The notes below the pieces were generated by a model. The model ran no database searches, was not told the DNA's origin, and saw only the letters and a program-made list of their open reading frames with translations. A program made the position numbers and the translations under genes. This document shows, one piece after another, positions 9,142 to 15,795 of a stretch of DNA of 64,000 nt. Source of the DNA: Gammaproteobacteria bacterium CG_4_10_14_0_2_um_filter_38_22 (GTDB lineage: Bacteria > Pseudomonadota > Gammaproteobacteria > Coxiellales > Coxiellaceae); NCBI GenBank assembly GCA_002793195.1, contig PFPT01000017.1, positions 62,001 through 126,000 on the forward strand, in the 5' to 3' direction. Positions within the stretch are counted from its first letter, which is position 1. Every line of letters starts with the position of its first letter.

Positions 9142-9186
9142 TGACCCACCATCCCTTAATGAAGTAAATAGACACACAAAAAAAGA

Positions 9187-9639
9187 TTAACGTTTGGAGT
9201 ATTGTTCGCTCTTTCTCGCTTTTCTGTGACCGACTTTTTTACGCTCAACTGATCTTGAGTCACGAGTAACATACCCAGCAGTACGCAAAATACGATGCCA
9301 ACTATCCGCTGGTGTTTGACCATTCATATCTAACTCAGTCACGCTTGGATTAACAATGCGTTCATGTGCAATCAATGCGCGTGTCACACCATGACGAATC
9401 GCGCCAGCTTGACCACTTGCACCGCCGCCACTCACTGTTACAAACACATCAAACTGCGTATCTGCTTTCACAGCAACTAAGGGTTGACGAACAACCATGC
9501 GCGCTGTTTCACGACTAAAATATTTTTCAATCGACAATGCATTAATAACAATATTACCTTTTCCAGGACGCAAAAAAACACGCGCACATGATTTTTTGCG
9601 GCGACCTGTACCATACGTTTGTTGTGGAGACTTAGCCAT
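9187..9639 (-). CDS. rpsI: 30S ribosomal protein S9
   Basis: 150 residues. Conserved landmarks are [15 protein letters not shown] at the start, [14 protein letters not shown] in the middle and the basic tail [24 protein letters not shown], whose final Lys-Arg reaches the P-site tRNA in the ribosome. ATG 9639 is preferred over GTG 9648 because AGAGGA is then ten bases upstream; for the GTG it would be one base away. Co-transcribed with rplM, 18 bases upstream. Confidence 0.98.
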   Translation of the reverse strand: MAKSPQQTYGTGRRKKSCARVFLRPGKGNIVINALSIEKYFSRETARMVVRQPLVAVKADTQFDVFVTVSGGGASGQAGAIRHGVTRALIAHERIVNPSVTELDMNGQTPADSWHRILRTAGYVTRDSRSVERKKVGHRKARKSEQYSKR

Positions 9640-9657
9640 GCAACTCACATCCTCTTA

Positions 9658-10089
9658 TTATAATTCTTCGACTTTTTCAGGGTTTTGCGCAGCATGCGGA
9701 TGTTCGCTGCCAGCGTAAATTTTGAGTTTTCTATACATATCACGACCTAACGGTCCTTTTGGCAACATGCCTTGTACAGCAAGTTCTAAAACACGCTCTG
9801 GTTTACGCGCATGTAATTTATCAAACGATTCTGCTTTCAATCCGCCAGGATAATTTGAGTGGCGATAATAAATTTTTTCTTTTTGCTTATTACCCGTTAC
9901 TTTCAATTTATCGACATTCACAACGATGTAGTAATCACCTGCATCTGCGTGTGGCGTATATTCTGGTTTATTTTTACCGCGCAAACAAGCCGCCAAACGA
10001 CTCGCCAAACGACCCAATGTTTTTCCACTTGCATCAACGATAAACCATTTTTTTTCAATCGTTTCAGCAGAAGCCATATACGTTTTCAT
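9658..10089 (-). CDS. rplM: 50S ribosomal protein L13
   Basis: 143 residues, the usual length. [35 protein letters not shown] and [10 protein letters not shown] are the L13 signature regions. First gene of the rplM-rpsI-sspA-sspB unit, with a sigma70-type promoter about 32 bases upstream of the ATG. An early assembly protein of the large subunit. Confidence 0.98.
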   Translation of the reverse strand: MKTYMASAETIEKKWFIVDASGKTLGRLASRLAACLRGKNKPEYTPHADAGDYYIVVNVDKLKVTGNKQKEKIYYRHSNYPGGLKAESFDKLHARKPERVLELAVQGMLPKGPLGRDMYRKLKIYAGSEHPHAAQNPEKVEEL

Positions 10090-10120
10090 AACACATTATT
10101 CCTCAGATTGAAGGACGAGA

Positions 10121-10149
10121 ATATTACAGGACACTTTTAGAATAGACAA
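10121..10149 (-). promoter_or_regulatory. Sigma70-type promoter of rplM-rpsI-sspA-sspB
   Basis: On the minus strand TTGTCT (10149-10144), a 17-base spacer and TAATAT (10126-10121); each hexamer matches consensus at four of six bases. A leader of about 25 bases would precede the rplM ATG at 10089. Confidence 0.45.
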
Positions 10150-10198
10150 GGATTTTTTCCAAACTTTTCAAAGTCATTTCTGCCAAGCAAAGCCTTTC

Positions 10199-10314
10199 AA
10201 AAAAGGCAAAAAATCTAGAAAACAAGGTGTTTTTGCCGTTTTCTTGAAAAAAAACTTCAAAAAAGTGCGTTTTTCATTGAAAAACCCGGCGTTTTTGTTC
10301 GCATTTCAAAAAAA
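10199..10314. promoter_or_regulatory. Phased A/T-tract array (predicted curved DNA) upstream of the HU-like gene
   Basis: Runs of four to eight A or T are centred near 10201, 10210, 10220, 10232, 10240, 10250, 10261, 10272, 10282, 10294 and 10311. The first ten have an average step of about 10.3 bases, in phase with the helix. Such phasing predicts strong intrinsic curvature just upstream of the promoter. It fills most of the 295-base gap 10090-10384, in which I see no gene. The GCCTTT/AAAGGC hairpin at 10192-10207 overlaps its left end. Confidence 0.6.
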
Positions 10315-10326
10315 CTGTGCTATGTT
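10298..10326 (+). promoter_or_regulatory. Promoter of the HU-like gene
   Basis: TTCGCA (10298-10303), 17-base spacer, TATGTT (10321-10326), with TGC immediately before the -10 giving an extended -10. Transcription would begin near 10333, leaving about 50 bases of leader. The ribosome-binding site AGAGGG is eight bases before the ATG at 10385. Confidence 0.5.
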
Positions 10327-10384
10327 GTTAGCTGAACATTTTCGCTAACTCGTTCTAATCAAAAACAAAAAGAGGGAATTCACA

Positions 10385-10801
10385 ATGGCTAAAGCAAAGA
10401 AAAAAGCAAAGGCTCGCACGACCACCAAAAAGTTGTCTGCGAAATCCAAAACAACACGTAAAGCACCTGCTCGTAAAAGCGCCGCATTGAAAGTATCAAA
10501 ACCGCTGAAAAAGGCACAATTGTACTCACACTTATCAGAATGCAATGGCATTTCTCGCAAAGAAACTGCTGGTGTTTTCGAAGCATTAAGTGAAGTGATG
10601 GAAAGCCATTTGAAAAAAGGCGGACCTGGTGAATTTACAGTACCTGGTTTAATGAAATGCAAAGTGATTCGCAAACCAGCAACAAAAGCACGCAAAGGGA
10701 TCAACCCTTTCACTGGCGAAGAAACTATGTTCAAAGCAAAGCCAGCTCGCAACGTTATCAAAGTTCGTCCGTTGAAAGCATTAAAAGAAATGGTGAACTA
10801 G
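10385..10801 (+). CDS. HU-family DNA-binding protein with lysine/alanine-rich histone-H1-like N-terminal tail
   Basis: 138 residues. Residues 1-40 are a basic Lys/Ala/Thr/Arg tail with repeated KKAKA-, TTKK- and RKAPARKSA-type stretches, like eukaryotic H1 or Coxiella/Chlamydia H1-like proteins. Residues 43-138 form an HU/IHF fold with the C-terminal signature GINPFTGEETMFKAKPARN then KALKEM. The INPFTGE loop corresponds to the DNA-embracing arm. Comparable long-tailed HU proteins occur in Legionellales and may compact the nucleoid. The gene is a single-gene transcript: its own curved-DNA promoter upstream and a strong terminator downstream. Confidence 0.9.
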   Translation: MAKAKKKAKARTTTKKLSAKSKTTRKAPARKSAALKVSKPLKKAQLYSHLSECNGISRKETAGVFEALSEVMESHLKKGGPGEFTVPGLMKCKVIRKPATKARKGINPFTGEETMFKAKPARNVIKVRPLKALKEMVN

Positions 10802-10821
10802 CCAAATCTTTTTAATATTCG

Positions 10822-10848
10822 AAGCCCCGCCAGTCGGGGCTTTTTTTA
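10822..10848 (+). terminator. Rho-independent terminator after the HU-like gene
   Basis: Perfect eight-base stem AAGCCCCG (10822-10829) / CGGGGCTT (10835-10842), five-base loop CCAGT, then a run of T. It lies 20 bases after the stop and is the clearest terminator in the window. Confidence 0.95.
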
Positions 10849-10968
10849 TTCTCACTTAAATAAAGCATCGCAATTTACCTGGCGACAAGTAAATTTCAAA
10901 AAGTTAGCAGCCATTTACATGCCTTTAAAGCAAAGCTATGCCCCGCGCTTAAAAAGCAACAACGGACT

Positions 10969-11001
10969 TTTAACTTTACCTTAAGAAAAAAGTGCTACAA
11001 T
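10969..11001 (+). promoter_or_regulatory. Candidate PmrA-controlled promoter of the coiled-coil gene
   Basis: TTTAA (10969-10973), CT, TT, AC, CTTAA (10980-10984). The PmrA element described for Coxiella and Legionella effector genes is cTTAA-N2-TT-N2-cTTAA, so 11 of 12 defined bases fit. Eleven bases later comes TACAAT (10996-11001; five of six to consensus), preceded by TGC as an extended -10. The element thus covers the -35 position, as expected for response-regulator activation. No standard -35 is present. Confidence 0.65.
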
Positions 11002-11054
11002 TATTTTTATTAAGAATTCTATTTTAATCACTTTATTTTTTTGAGGTTAAGACT

Positions 11055-12962
11055 ATGCCAGCAGCAGAACCCACAACAGCACAGAGTTCAGGCGACTACG
11101 CTAAAAAAATTAAAGCCCTAGGGCGGGATACGTACATCAAAGAAGCGATCAGAAAATTGGCCACCGCTCCTACTGCTGCTACTGCTACTGCTACTGCTAC
11201 ATCTTATTCTTGTGACGTTTACCAAACTGCCGCAGAAAAACTAATAGATGATCTTGCTAAAGAAGCCGGGGAAAGGCTCAAAATGGCTCATGAAGAAGTT
11301 GTAAAAACTACAGAAAACGCTGATAAAGCAACAGCAGAAAGAAAGGTCGCTGCTGATAACGCTGAGGCTGCTAAAAAAAAGCTTGATGATGCAAAAAAAG
11401 CTGCTGCTGCGACACCTGCTGAACAAGCTACCACACAAGCTGCTGTTGCAAAAGCAGTTGCTGAGGCAAAAGCTGCTGCTACCAAGGAATTTACCACTGC
11501 AAGAAATCTTGCTGCTGCAACAGCTGAAAAAGCTGCCGCTATAAAAGAGCATGCGTCCGCTGAAGCGGTAGAAAAAAAACTAACATCAACTACTAGCCCG
11601 TTCACACAAAAAATTCGAAACTTAGGCGAACAACTTGATACAGAATTAACCACTCTGATTACCGGCACAGAAGCTGAGATAGAAGAACATAAAAAATTTT
11701 TAGACAGGCTCACAGACAGAAAAAATATATTTCAGACGCAGCTAACTAATCTCAAAAACAGGGTTACCAGCGATCCAAGTCAAAAAGCCAGCTTAGAAAA
11801 AACAATAGCAGCAGAGAGCGAAAAATTAAAGCGGCTAGAAGCACAAGTTAAAGACCTTGAAGAACAAATTGACGAAAAAGCAAAGCTTGTTCAAACAGCG
11901 AAAACCGCCAATCCCGAAACCGATAAAACACACCAAGTAGCATTGAAAAAAAGTCAACAAGAGCTGAAAGGAACAAGAAATCGCGCCGAAAACAAGCACT
12001 ATCAAGAAGCAAAGGAGATAATAGCGACGGTAAACCAACAGCCGATTTCAACTGCTGTATTAACTCGATTAAAAGGATCAGTAAAAGACACTGCTCCTGA
12101 AGGGGTATATGATCCATTAATTCAGGATATCAATCTGTTAAATCAAAAAATTGAAGCGCTTAAGCTTTTAGAGCCACGGCTTGCCCATCCCGACATAACA
12201 GAAGCAGAAAAAAAAGAATTTTATGATTTAGTGGATGATGTCGTTACACTAAACATCACGATCGCTCATAAACTCAACGATGGCAGAACCTTGCTTGAAA
12301 GACATGCGGCAGCAACAGCGCAAGCAGAAATGGAAGCACTGTGTGAGATGACCAGCAAACTAAAAGAACTGCAAACGGCAGCCCACAAAGCACTGCCCAG
12401 TAATTATTGGAAGTCAAAACCACTTAAAAAAAATGACGTTATGCCCGTATTAGGAGACAACGCTGGCAGTTTAAGAATGACCCTCGATGAATTGAGCGAC
12501 ACTTATTCCTGCATGGAATCCAACTGGGTTCCAAAAGATCCTCGCAACCCAAGCGGTCCTGGAAATTTTGTTCGTTCACAGGTACATCCACCACTTAACC
12601 CTACTGGTGAAGATATTTTAGCTGTAATGGCAAAATGGAATGGCCCCGAAGGTAAAGAAGCATTTCTTGCTGCACGAAAAGCTAAGACAATTCCAGAAAA
12701 CATACCCTATGAAAAAATCAGTTGGAAAAACGGCAAAATCGAATGCGGACACAGAGCGATCCGAGACTTAATTAAAGTAGATTTAAAGACAGCTCAAGAA
12801 CAACGAGAAAAGCTACAAAAAAATCCAGTAGCCTCTGTTACCACTTCACCAACAGCAGTTGTACCCGCTGTTGCCAACGGCACGGCAGTAACCGCTGGAG
12901 GGACAGCACAACCACAACAACAACAACCACAACAACAACCACCAATAGCACCCAGCACCTAA
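11055..12962 (+). CDS. Large coiled-coil, Ala-rich protein; candidate PmrA-regulated Dot/Icm effector
   Basis: 635 residues, not recognised as a known family. No signal peptide or membrane segment. Residues about 45-57 are an Ala-Thr repeat. About 63-180 is an Ala/Lys/Glu-rich helical stretch, and about 193-335 a charged long coiled coil (heptad-like EKLKRLEAQVKDLEEQ region). About 336-590 appears globular, with Trp-rich stretches such as WKSKPLKKN, MESNWVPKD and MAKWNGPEG. The tail (590-635) is Pro/Gln low-complexity. GAGG is eight bases before the ATG. The PmrA-like promoter and this architecture are typical of Legionella/Coxiella translocated effectors, but no E-block-like signal is evident at the C-terminus. 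Stop codons of this gene and the convergent LPD7-like gene overlap. Confidence 0.7.
   Translation: MPAAEPTTAQSSGDYAKKIKALGRDTYIKEAIRKLATAPTAATATATATSYSCDVYQTAAEKLIDDLAKEAGERLKMAHEEVVKTTENADKATAERKVAADNAEAAKKKLDDAKKAAAATPAEQATTQAAVAKAVAEAKAAATKEFTTARNLAAATAEKAAAIKEHASAEAVEKKLTSTTSPFTQKIRNLGEQLDTELTTLITGTEAEIEEHKKFLDRLTDRKNIFQTQLTNLKNRVTSDPSQKASLEKTIAAESEKLKRLEAQVKDLEEQIDEKAKLVQTAKTANPETDKTHQVALKKSQQELKGTRNRAENKHYQEAKEIIATVNQQPISTAVLTRLKGSVKDTAPEGVYDPLIQDINLLNQKIEALKLLEPRLAHPDITEAEKKEFYDLVDDVVTLNITIAHKLNDGRTLLERHAAATAQAEMEALCEMTSKLKELQTAAHKALPSNYWKSKPLKKNDVMPVLGDNAGSLRMTLDELSDTYSCMESNWVPKDPRNPSGPGNFVRSQVHPPLNPTGEDILAVMAKWNGPEGKEAFLAARKAKTIPENIPYEKISWKNGKIECGHRAIRDLIKVDLKTAQEQREKLQKNPVASVTTSPTAVVPAVANGTAVTAGGTAQPQQQQPQQQPPIAPST
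11169..11201 (+). repeat. Short tandem hexamer (ACTGCT)n inside the coiled-coil gene
   Basis: Three perfect tandem ACTGCT units (11181-11198), one more imperfectly joined unit before them (11172-11177) and a partial unit after. They encode alternating Ala-Thr near residue 45. Gains or losses of a unit would keep the frame, so it would vary length rather than switch expression. Confidence 0.7.
12908..12943 (+). repeat. CAA-rich tandem repeat coding a Pro/Gln tail
   Basis: Imperfect tandem ACCACAACAACA-type units encode a P-Q4-P-Q3-PP tract in the last 20 residues of the coiled-coil protein. In-frame trinucleotide repetition suggests slippage-driven length change. Confidence 0.7.
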
Positions 12963-13597
12963 CCGCTCTGCTTCGGCGCACCTTTGAGTGCGTCGTGCAT
13001 TTCTTCAAGTGTTTGCGACACCACGCGTCGACGCGTTTTTTCTGCTGCCACATCTGGCACATAACCATCTAAACGAACGCCAATACGACACGCCTCAATC
13101 CAGGCGGCACGTTGCATGTTTGGATGGCCATCCACAATTTGCACGCCCGCCCAACCAAACTGTTGCGCAAGCTGAATAATCTCAGTAGCCGAATCAAATG
13201 CTTGTTTGTAAAAAGTTCCTTTCTTTGGATTCATGATGCCGCCGCTGCCATCATCGTCTTCTTCATTCTCATTTTCAGTAAATTGAAAATAACCGCCGCG
13301 AAAAATCCATTTTCCCGGAGAAGTGGCCATCGCATCACCATGATGCACGATCGTCCATCCTGATTTTGCTTCAATTAATTCAGGCGTATCGAGATGTTGT
13401 TTTAATCCACCGCTCTCAACAACTTGTAAAAATTGCCAACGCTCTGCAAAATATAGCACATCATCTGCACTGACTTGCGTCACATCCACTTCACCCAAAC
13501 CCAATCGTTGTAGGGTTTTTTTCCATTCCGCTTCTTTTTTTTGAATTGCAAACGCTTCGGGGCTTAGTTCATTTTTCTTGTTGTCAGTTGAAGACAT
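12959..13597 (-). CDS. LPD7-like domain protein, small cytosolic, unknown function
   Basis: 212 residues from ATG 13597, preceded by GCGAG; the in-frame ATG at 13603 would leave no spacing. The N-terminal 120 residues are unrecognised and contain an acidic loop (ENENEEDDDGSGG). Residues about 125-182 (KGTFYKQAFDSATEIIQLA ... GWAGVQIVDG ... MQRAAWIEACRIGVRLDGYVP) resemble LPD7, a domain usually attached to large conjugative relaxase/primase proteins of plasmids and ICEs. Here it is a short stand-alone gene. It converges on the coiled-coil gene with stops overlapping by two bases. Function unknown; the LPD7 match is made by eye. Confidence 0.6.
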   Translation of the reverse strand: MSSTDNKKNELSPEAFAIQKKEAEWKKTLQRLGLGEVDVTQVSADDVLYFAERWQFLQVVESGGLKQHLDTPELIEAKSGWTIVHHGDAMATSPGKWIFRGGYFQFTENENEEDDDGSGGIMNPKKGTFYKQAFDSATEIIQLAQQFGWAGVQIVDGHPNMQRAAWIEACRIGVRLDGYVPDVAAEKTRRRVVSQTLEEMHDALKGAPKQSG

Positions 13598-13640
13598 AAG
13601 CATCTCGCTTTGTATTTGATGTTGTATTCAATACAGTATA

Positions 13641-14867
13641 CTAAATTCCCACCAAACCAGCATATAAACCAAATAACGCTGTAACTGCTAAAACAACACC
13701 AACAAACCATCCATAACATCCACGTAATCGATATACATCAGGCAATGTTTTACGTGCCAATAAATATAAAAACCCCAGCACAATGGGCAATAACAACGCA
13801 TTCATTACATTCACACCAACACTTAAATTCACAAGATTAATGCCAGACGCAACAACAATGGCGCCAATAATTAAAATAACAATATAAGTTGCATAAAACC
13901 AAGGTGCTTCACGCGGATGATTTTCAAGTGAACGTTTGTAACCCGTCACTTCACCCAACGCCCACGCAGCTGTTAATGAAACCACGATCGCTGCAATTAA
14001 GGCAGCCCCGGTCATACCAATGGCAAATAAAATTTTTCCGGTCGTCTCTCCCAAAAAAGGAATAAGCGCTTGTGAAATTTGATGCACCGTATCCAATGAT
14101 GCGCCTGGATTTTTTTTGCCGATTGTTGCAGCCGTACTCACTAAAACAGCAGCCATAATTAATTGCGTAATCACAGCACCAATCGCCGTATCGAGCCGCG
14201 CTGCTTTTAAATGCCCTATTTTAATTTTTTTATCAACCACGGCGGACTGCTGATAAAAAATCATCCACGGCATAATCACCGCACCAATATTAGCAGCCGC
14301 TAAAAATAAAAAATTAGGATTGGTTAACGGCGTATGCAAAATGCCTTGCAACATATCTTGCAGTGATGGATGCGCCATCCATGCCACGATAAAAAAAACC
14401 ATTTCAAACAAACCAAATAAGAGAGCGATACGTTCAACACTGCGATAGGATCCTGTCAATGCAACCGTACTTAAAAATACAACAACCAAAATCATTACTG
14501 CATAAGTGGGCACACCAAATAAATTACCAACGCCCGCAAGACCACTAAACTCACTGAACATCGCGCCAATACAACTCACGATCAAAGTACTCACCGACAA
14601 CCAAGCCCATTTCTTTCCAAACATTTTTTTAATTAATTCGCCATGGCCTTTGCCTGTAACAACACCCAAACGCACCGCTAACTCTTGTGCGATAAATAAA
14701 ATGGGCATCAAAATAAATTGCAACAACAACAAATGATATCCCCATTGCGCACCGCTTTGCGCAGCAACAATAATGCTACCCGCATCCGTATCAGCGAACA
14801 TCACAACCAAACCAGGGCCGAATACAAGCAACATTAATGAAAAGAAAGACAGTTTTTTTGATCGCAT
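13641..14867 (-). CDS. Nramp-family divalent metal transporter with altered metal-site motifs
   Basis: 408 residues with about eleven membrane helices. The N-terminal GPGLVVMFADTDAGSI is the Nramp helix-1 region, but the classical DPGN is D28-A-G-S31. The helix-6 motif usually written MPH reads M199-P200-W201 after Ala196. GKGHGELIKK and the EFSGLAGVG region also fit the family. Canonical MntH carries Mn2+/Fe2+; the changed first-shell residues suggest a divergent subgroup whose ion may differ, as for the Nramp-related Mg2+ transporters. A Fur-box-like palindrome 63 bases upstream of its ATG points to iron or manganese control. Single gene, divergent from aroE. Confidence 0.78.
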   Translation of the reverse strand: MRSKKLSFFSLMLLVFGPGLVVMFADTDAGSIIVAAQSGAQWGYHLLLLQFILMPILFIAQELAVRLGVVTGKGHGELIKKMFGKKWAWLSVSTLIVSCIGAMFSEFSGLAGVGNLFGVPTYAVMILVVVFLSTVALTGSYRSVERIALLFGLFEMVFFIVAWMAHPSLQDMLQGILHTPLTNPNFLFLAAANIGAVIMPWMIFYQQSAVVDKKIKIGHLKAARLDTAIGAVITQLIMAAVLVSTAATIGKKNPGASLDTVHQISQALIPFLGETTGKILFAIGMTGAALIAAIVVSLTAAWALGEVTGYKRSLENHPREAPWFYATYIVILIIGAIVVASGINLVNLSVGVNVMNALLLPIVLGFLYLLARKTLPDVYRLRGCYGWFVGVVLAVTALFGLYAGLVGI

Positions 14868-14929
14868 ACTATTCCAAAATATCCGTTATCCGCGCGAGCT
14901 ATCTACTTAAATAGACTAAAAAGCTCAAA

Positions 14930-14944
14930 TGAGAACGATTCTCA
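14930..14944. promoter_or_regulatory. Fur-box-like palindrome between nramp and aroE
   Basis: TGAGAACGATTCTCA is a 7-1-7 inverted repeat that matches the Fur consensus TGATAATnATTATCA at 12 of 14 defined positions. It is 63 bases upstream of the Nramp start and 78 bases upstream of aroE. Confidence 0.6.
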
Positions 14945-14964
14945 AACCAATGAATTATGAGTAA

Positions 14965-14993
14965 TCGACCCCTCGATGTCAATCGCGTATCAT
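14965..14993 (+). promoter_or_regulatory. Promoter of aroE-uup
   Basis: TCGACC (14965-14970), 17-base spacer, TATCAT (14988-14993); four and five of six to consensus. The predicted leader to the aroE ATG at 15022 is about 22 bases and contains GGGAAAG as ribosome-binding site. Confidence 0.45.
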
Positions 14994-15021
14994 ACGCGCG
15001 AATAAAATAAATGGGAAAGCT

Positions 15022-15795
15022 ATGTTACGTCTCGCTATTTTCGGAAATCCCGTTTCGCACAGTTTGTCAGCACAATTACACAATGCTTTTGCGCAACAAT
15101 TTCAGCTCAATATTCAGTATGAAAAAATAGCAACGCCGTTGAATCAATTTAAAAAACACGTTGATGACTTTCGCGCGCAAAAAGGCTTAGGTGCTAACAT
15201 TACCATTCCCTTTAAAACACAGGCCTTTGAATATGCCGATCAATTAACCAATCGCGCAAAATCAGCTGGGGCTGTTAATACTTTTATTTTTAAAAATGAT
15301 ATTTGCATTGGAGACAATACCGATGGCGCCGGACTACTCAGTGATTTTGAAAAAAAATCGATCGATGTGCGTGATAAAAATATTTTAATTTTAGGCGCAG
15401 GTGGTGGCGCACGGGGCATACTGAGGGGAATTATTCAAAAAAAACCAAACAAAATTTTTATCTGCAATCGCACCAGTGAAAAAATAAAACAGCTTCATAA
15501 TGACTTCAGAGCAATATCAACTTATGATAACTCACCCTGCGACATTATCATTAACGCAACCAACATGAACTTTCAAACCGATCTGCTACTAAACTTATCT
15601 TTAAAAGATACGCTTTGTTATGATTTAAATTATGGTGAACGTCATAAAACATTTTATGACTATTGCAAATCACACGACGCCGAAAAAATCACTGACGGCA
15701 TGGATATGCTGATTGAACAAGCTGCAGAAGCATTTTTTCAATGGTTTGGAAAAAAACCCAACACAAAACGAATTAGACAAATATGCAAATTTTAA
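15022..15795 (+). CDS. aroE: Shikimate dehydrogenase (NADP+)
   Basis: 257 residues. FGNPVSHSLSAQLHNAF binds shikimate, with GANITIPFKT carrying the catalytic Lys and GDNTDGAGLL the catalytic Asp. GAGGGARG is the NADP-binding glycine loop, followed by CNRTSEK, the adenosine-phosphate-binding NRT motif. It reduces 3-dehydroshikimate in chorismate synthesis. Slightly shorter than E. coli AroE (272). The 3' end overlaps uup by 13 bases, indicating translational coupling. Confidence 0.95.
   Translation: MLRLAIFGNPVSHSLSAQLHNAFAQQFQLNIQYEKIATPLNQFKKHVDDFRAQKGLGANITIPFKTQAFEYADQLTNRAKSAGAVNTFIFKNDICIGDNTDGAGLLSDFEKKSIDVRDKNILILGAGGGARGILRGIIQKKPNKIFICNRTSEKIKQLHNDFRAISTYDNSPCDIIINATNMNFQTDLLLNLSLKDTLCYDLNYGERHKTFYDYCKSHDAEKITDGMDMLIEQAAEAFFQWFGKKPNTKRIRQICKF

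Noticed and set aside
10192-10207. GCCTTT-CAAA-AAAGGC hairpin followed by A-run, terminator-like on either strand
   Set aside because: It lies between two divergent promoters, so no gene ends there in either direction; it is better seen as part of the phased A-tract array.
11288-11713. Long Ala/Ser-rich open frame on the minus strand inside the coiled-coil gene
   Set aside because: A shadow of the Ala-rich coding strand (GCT/GCA codons read antisense); no ribosome-binding site and no natural protein character.
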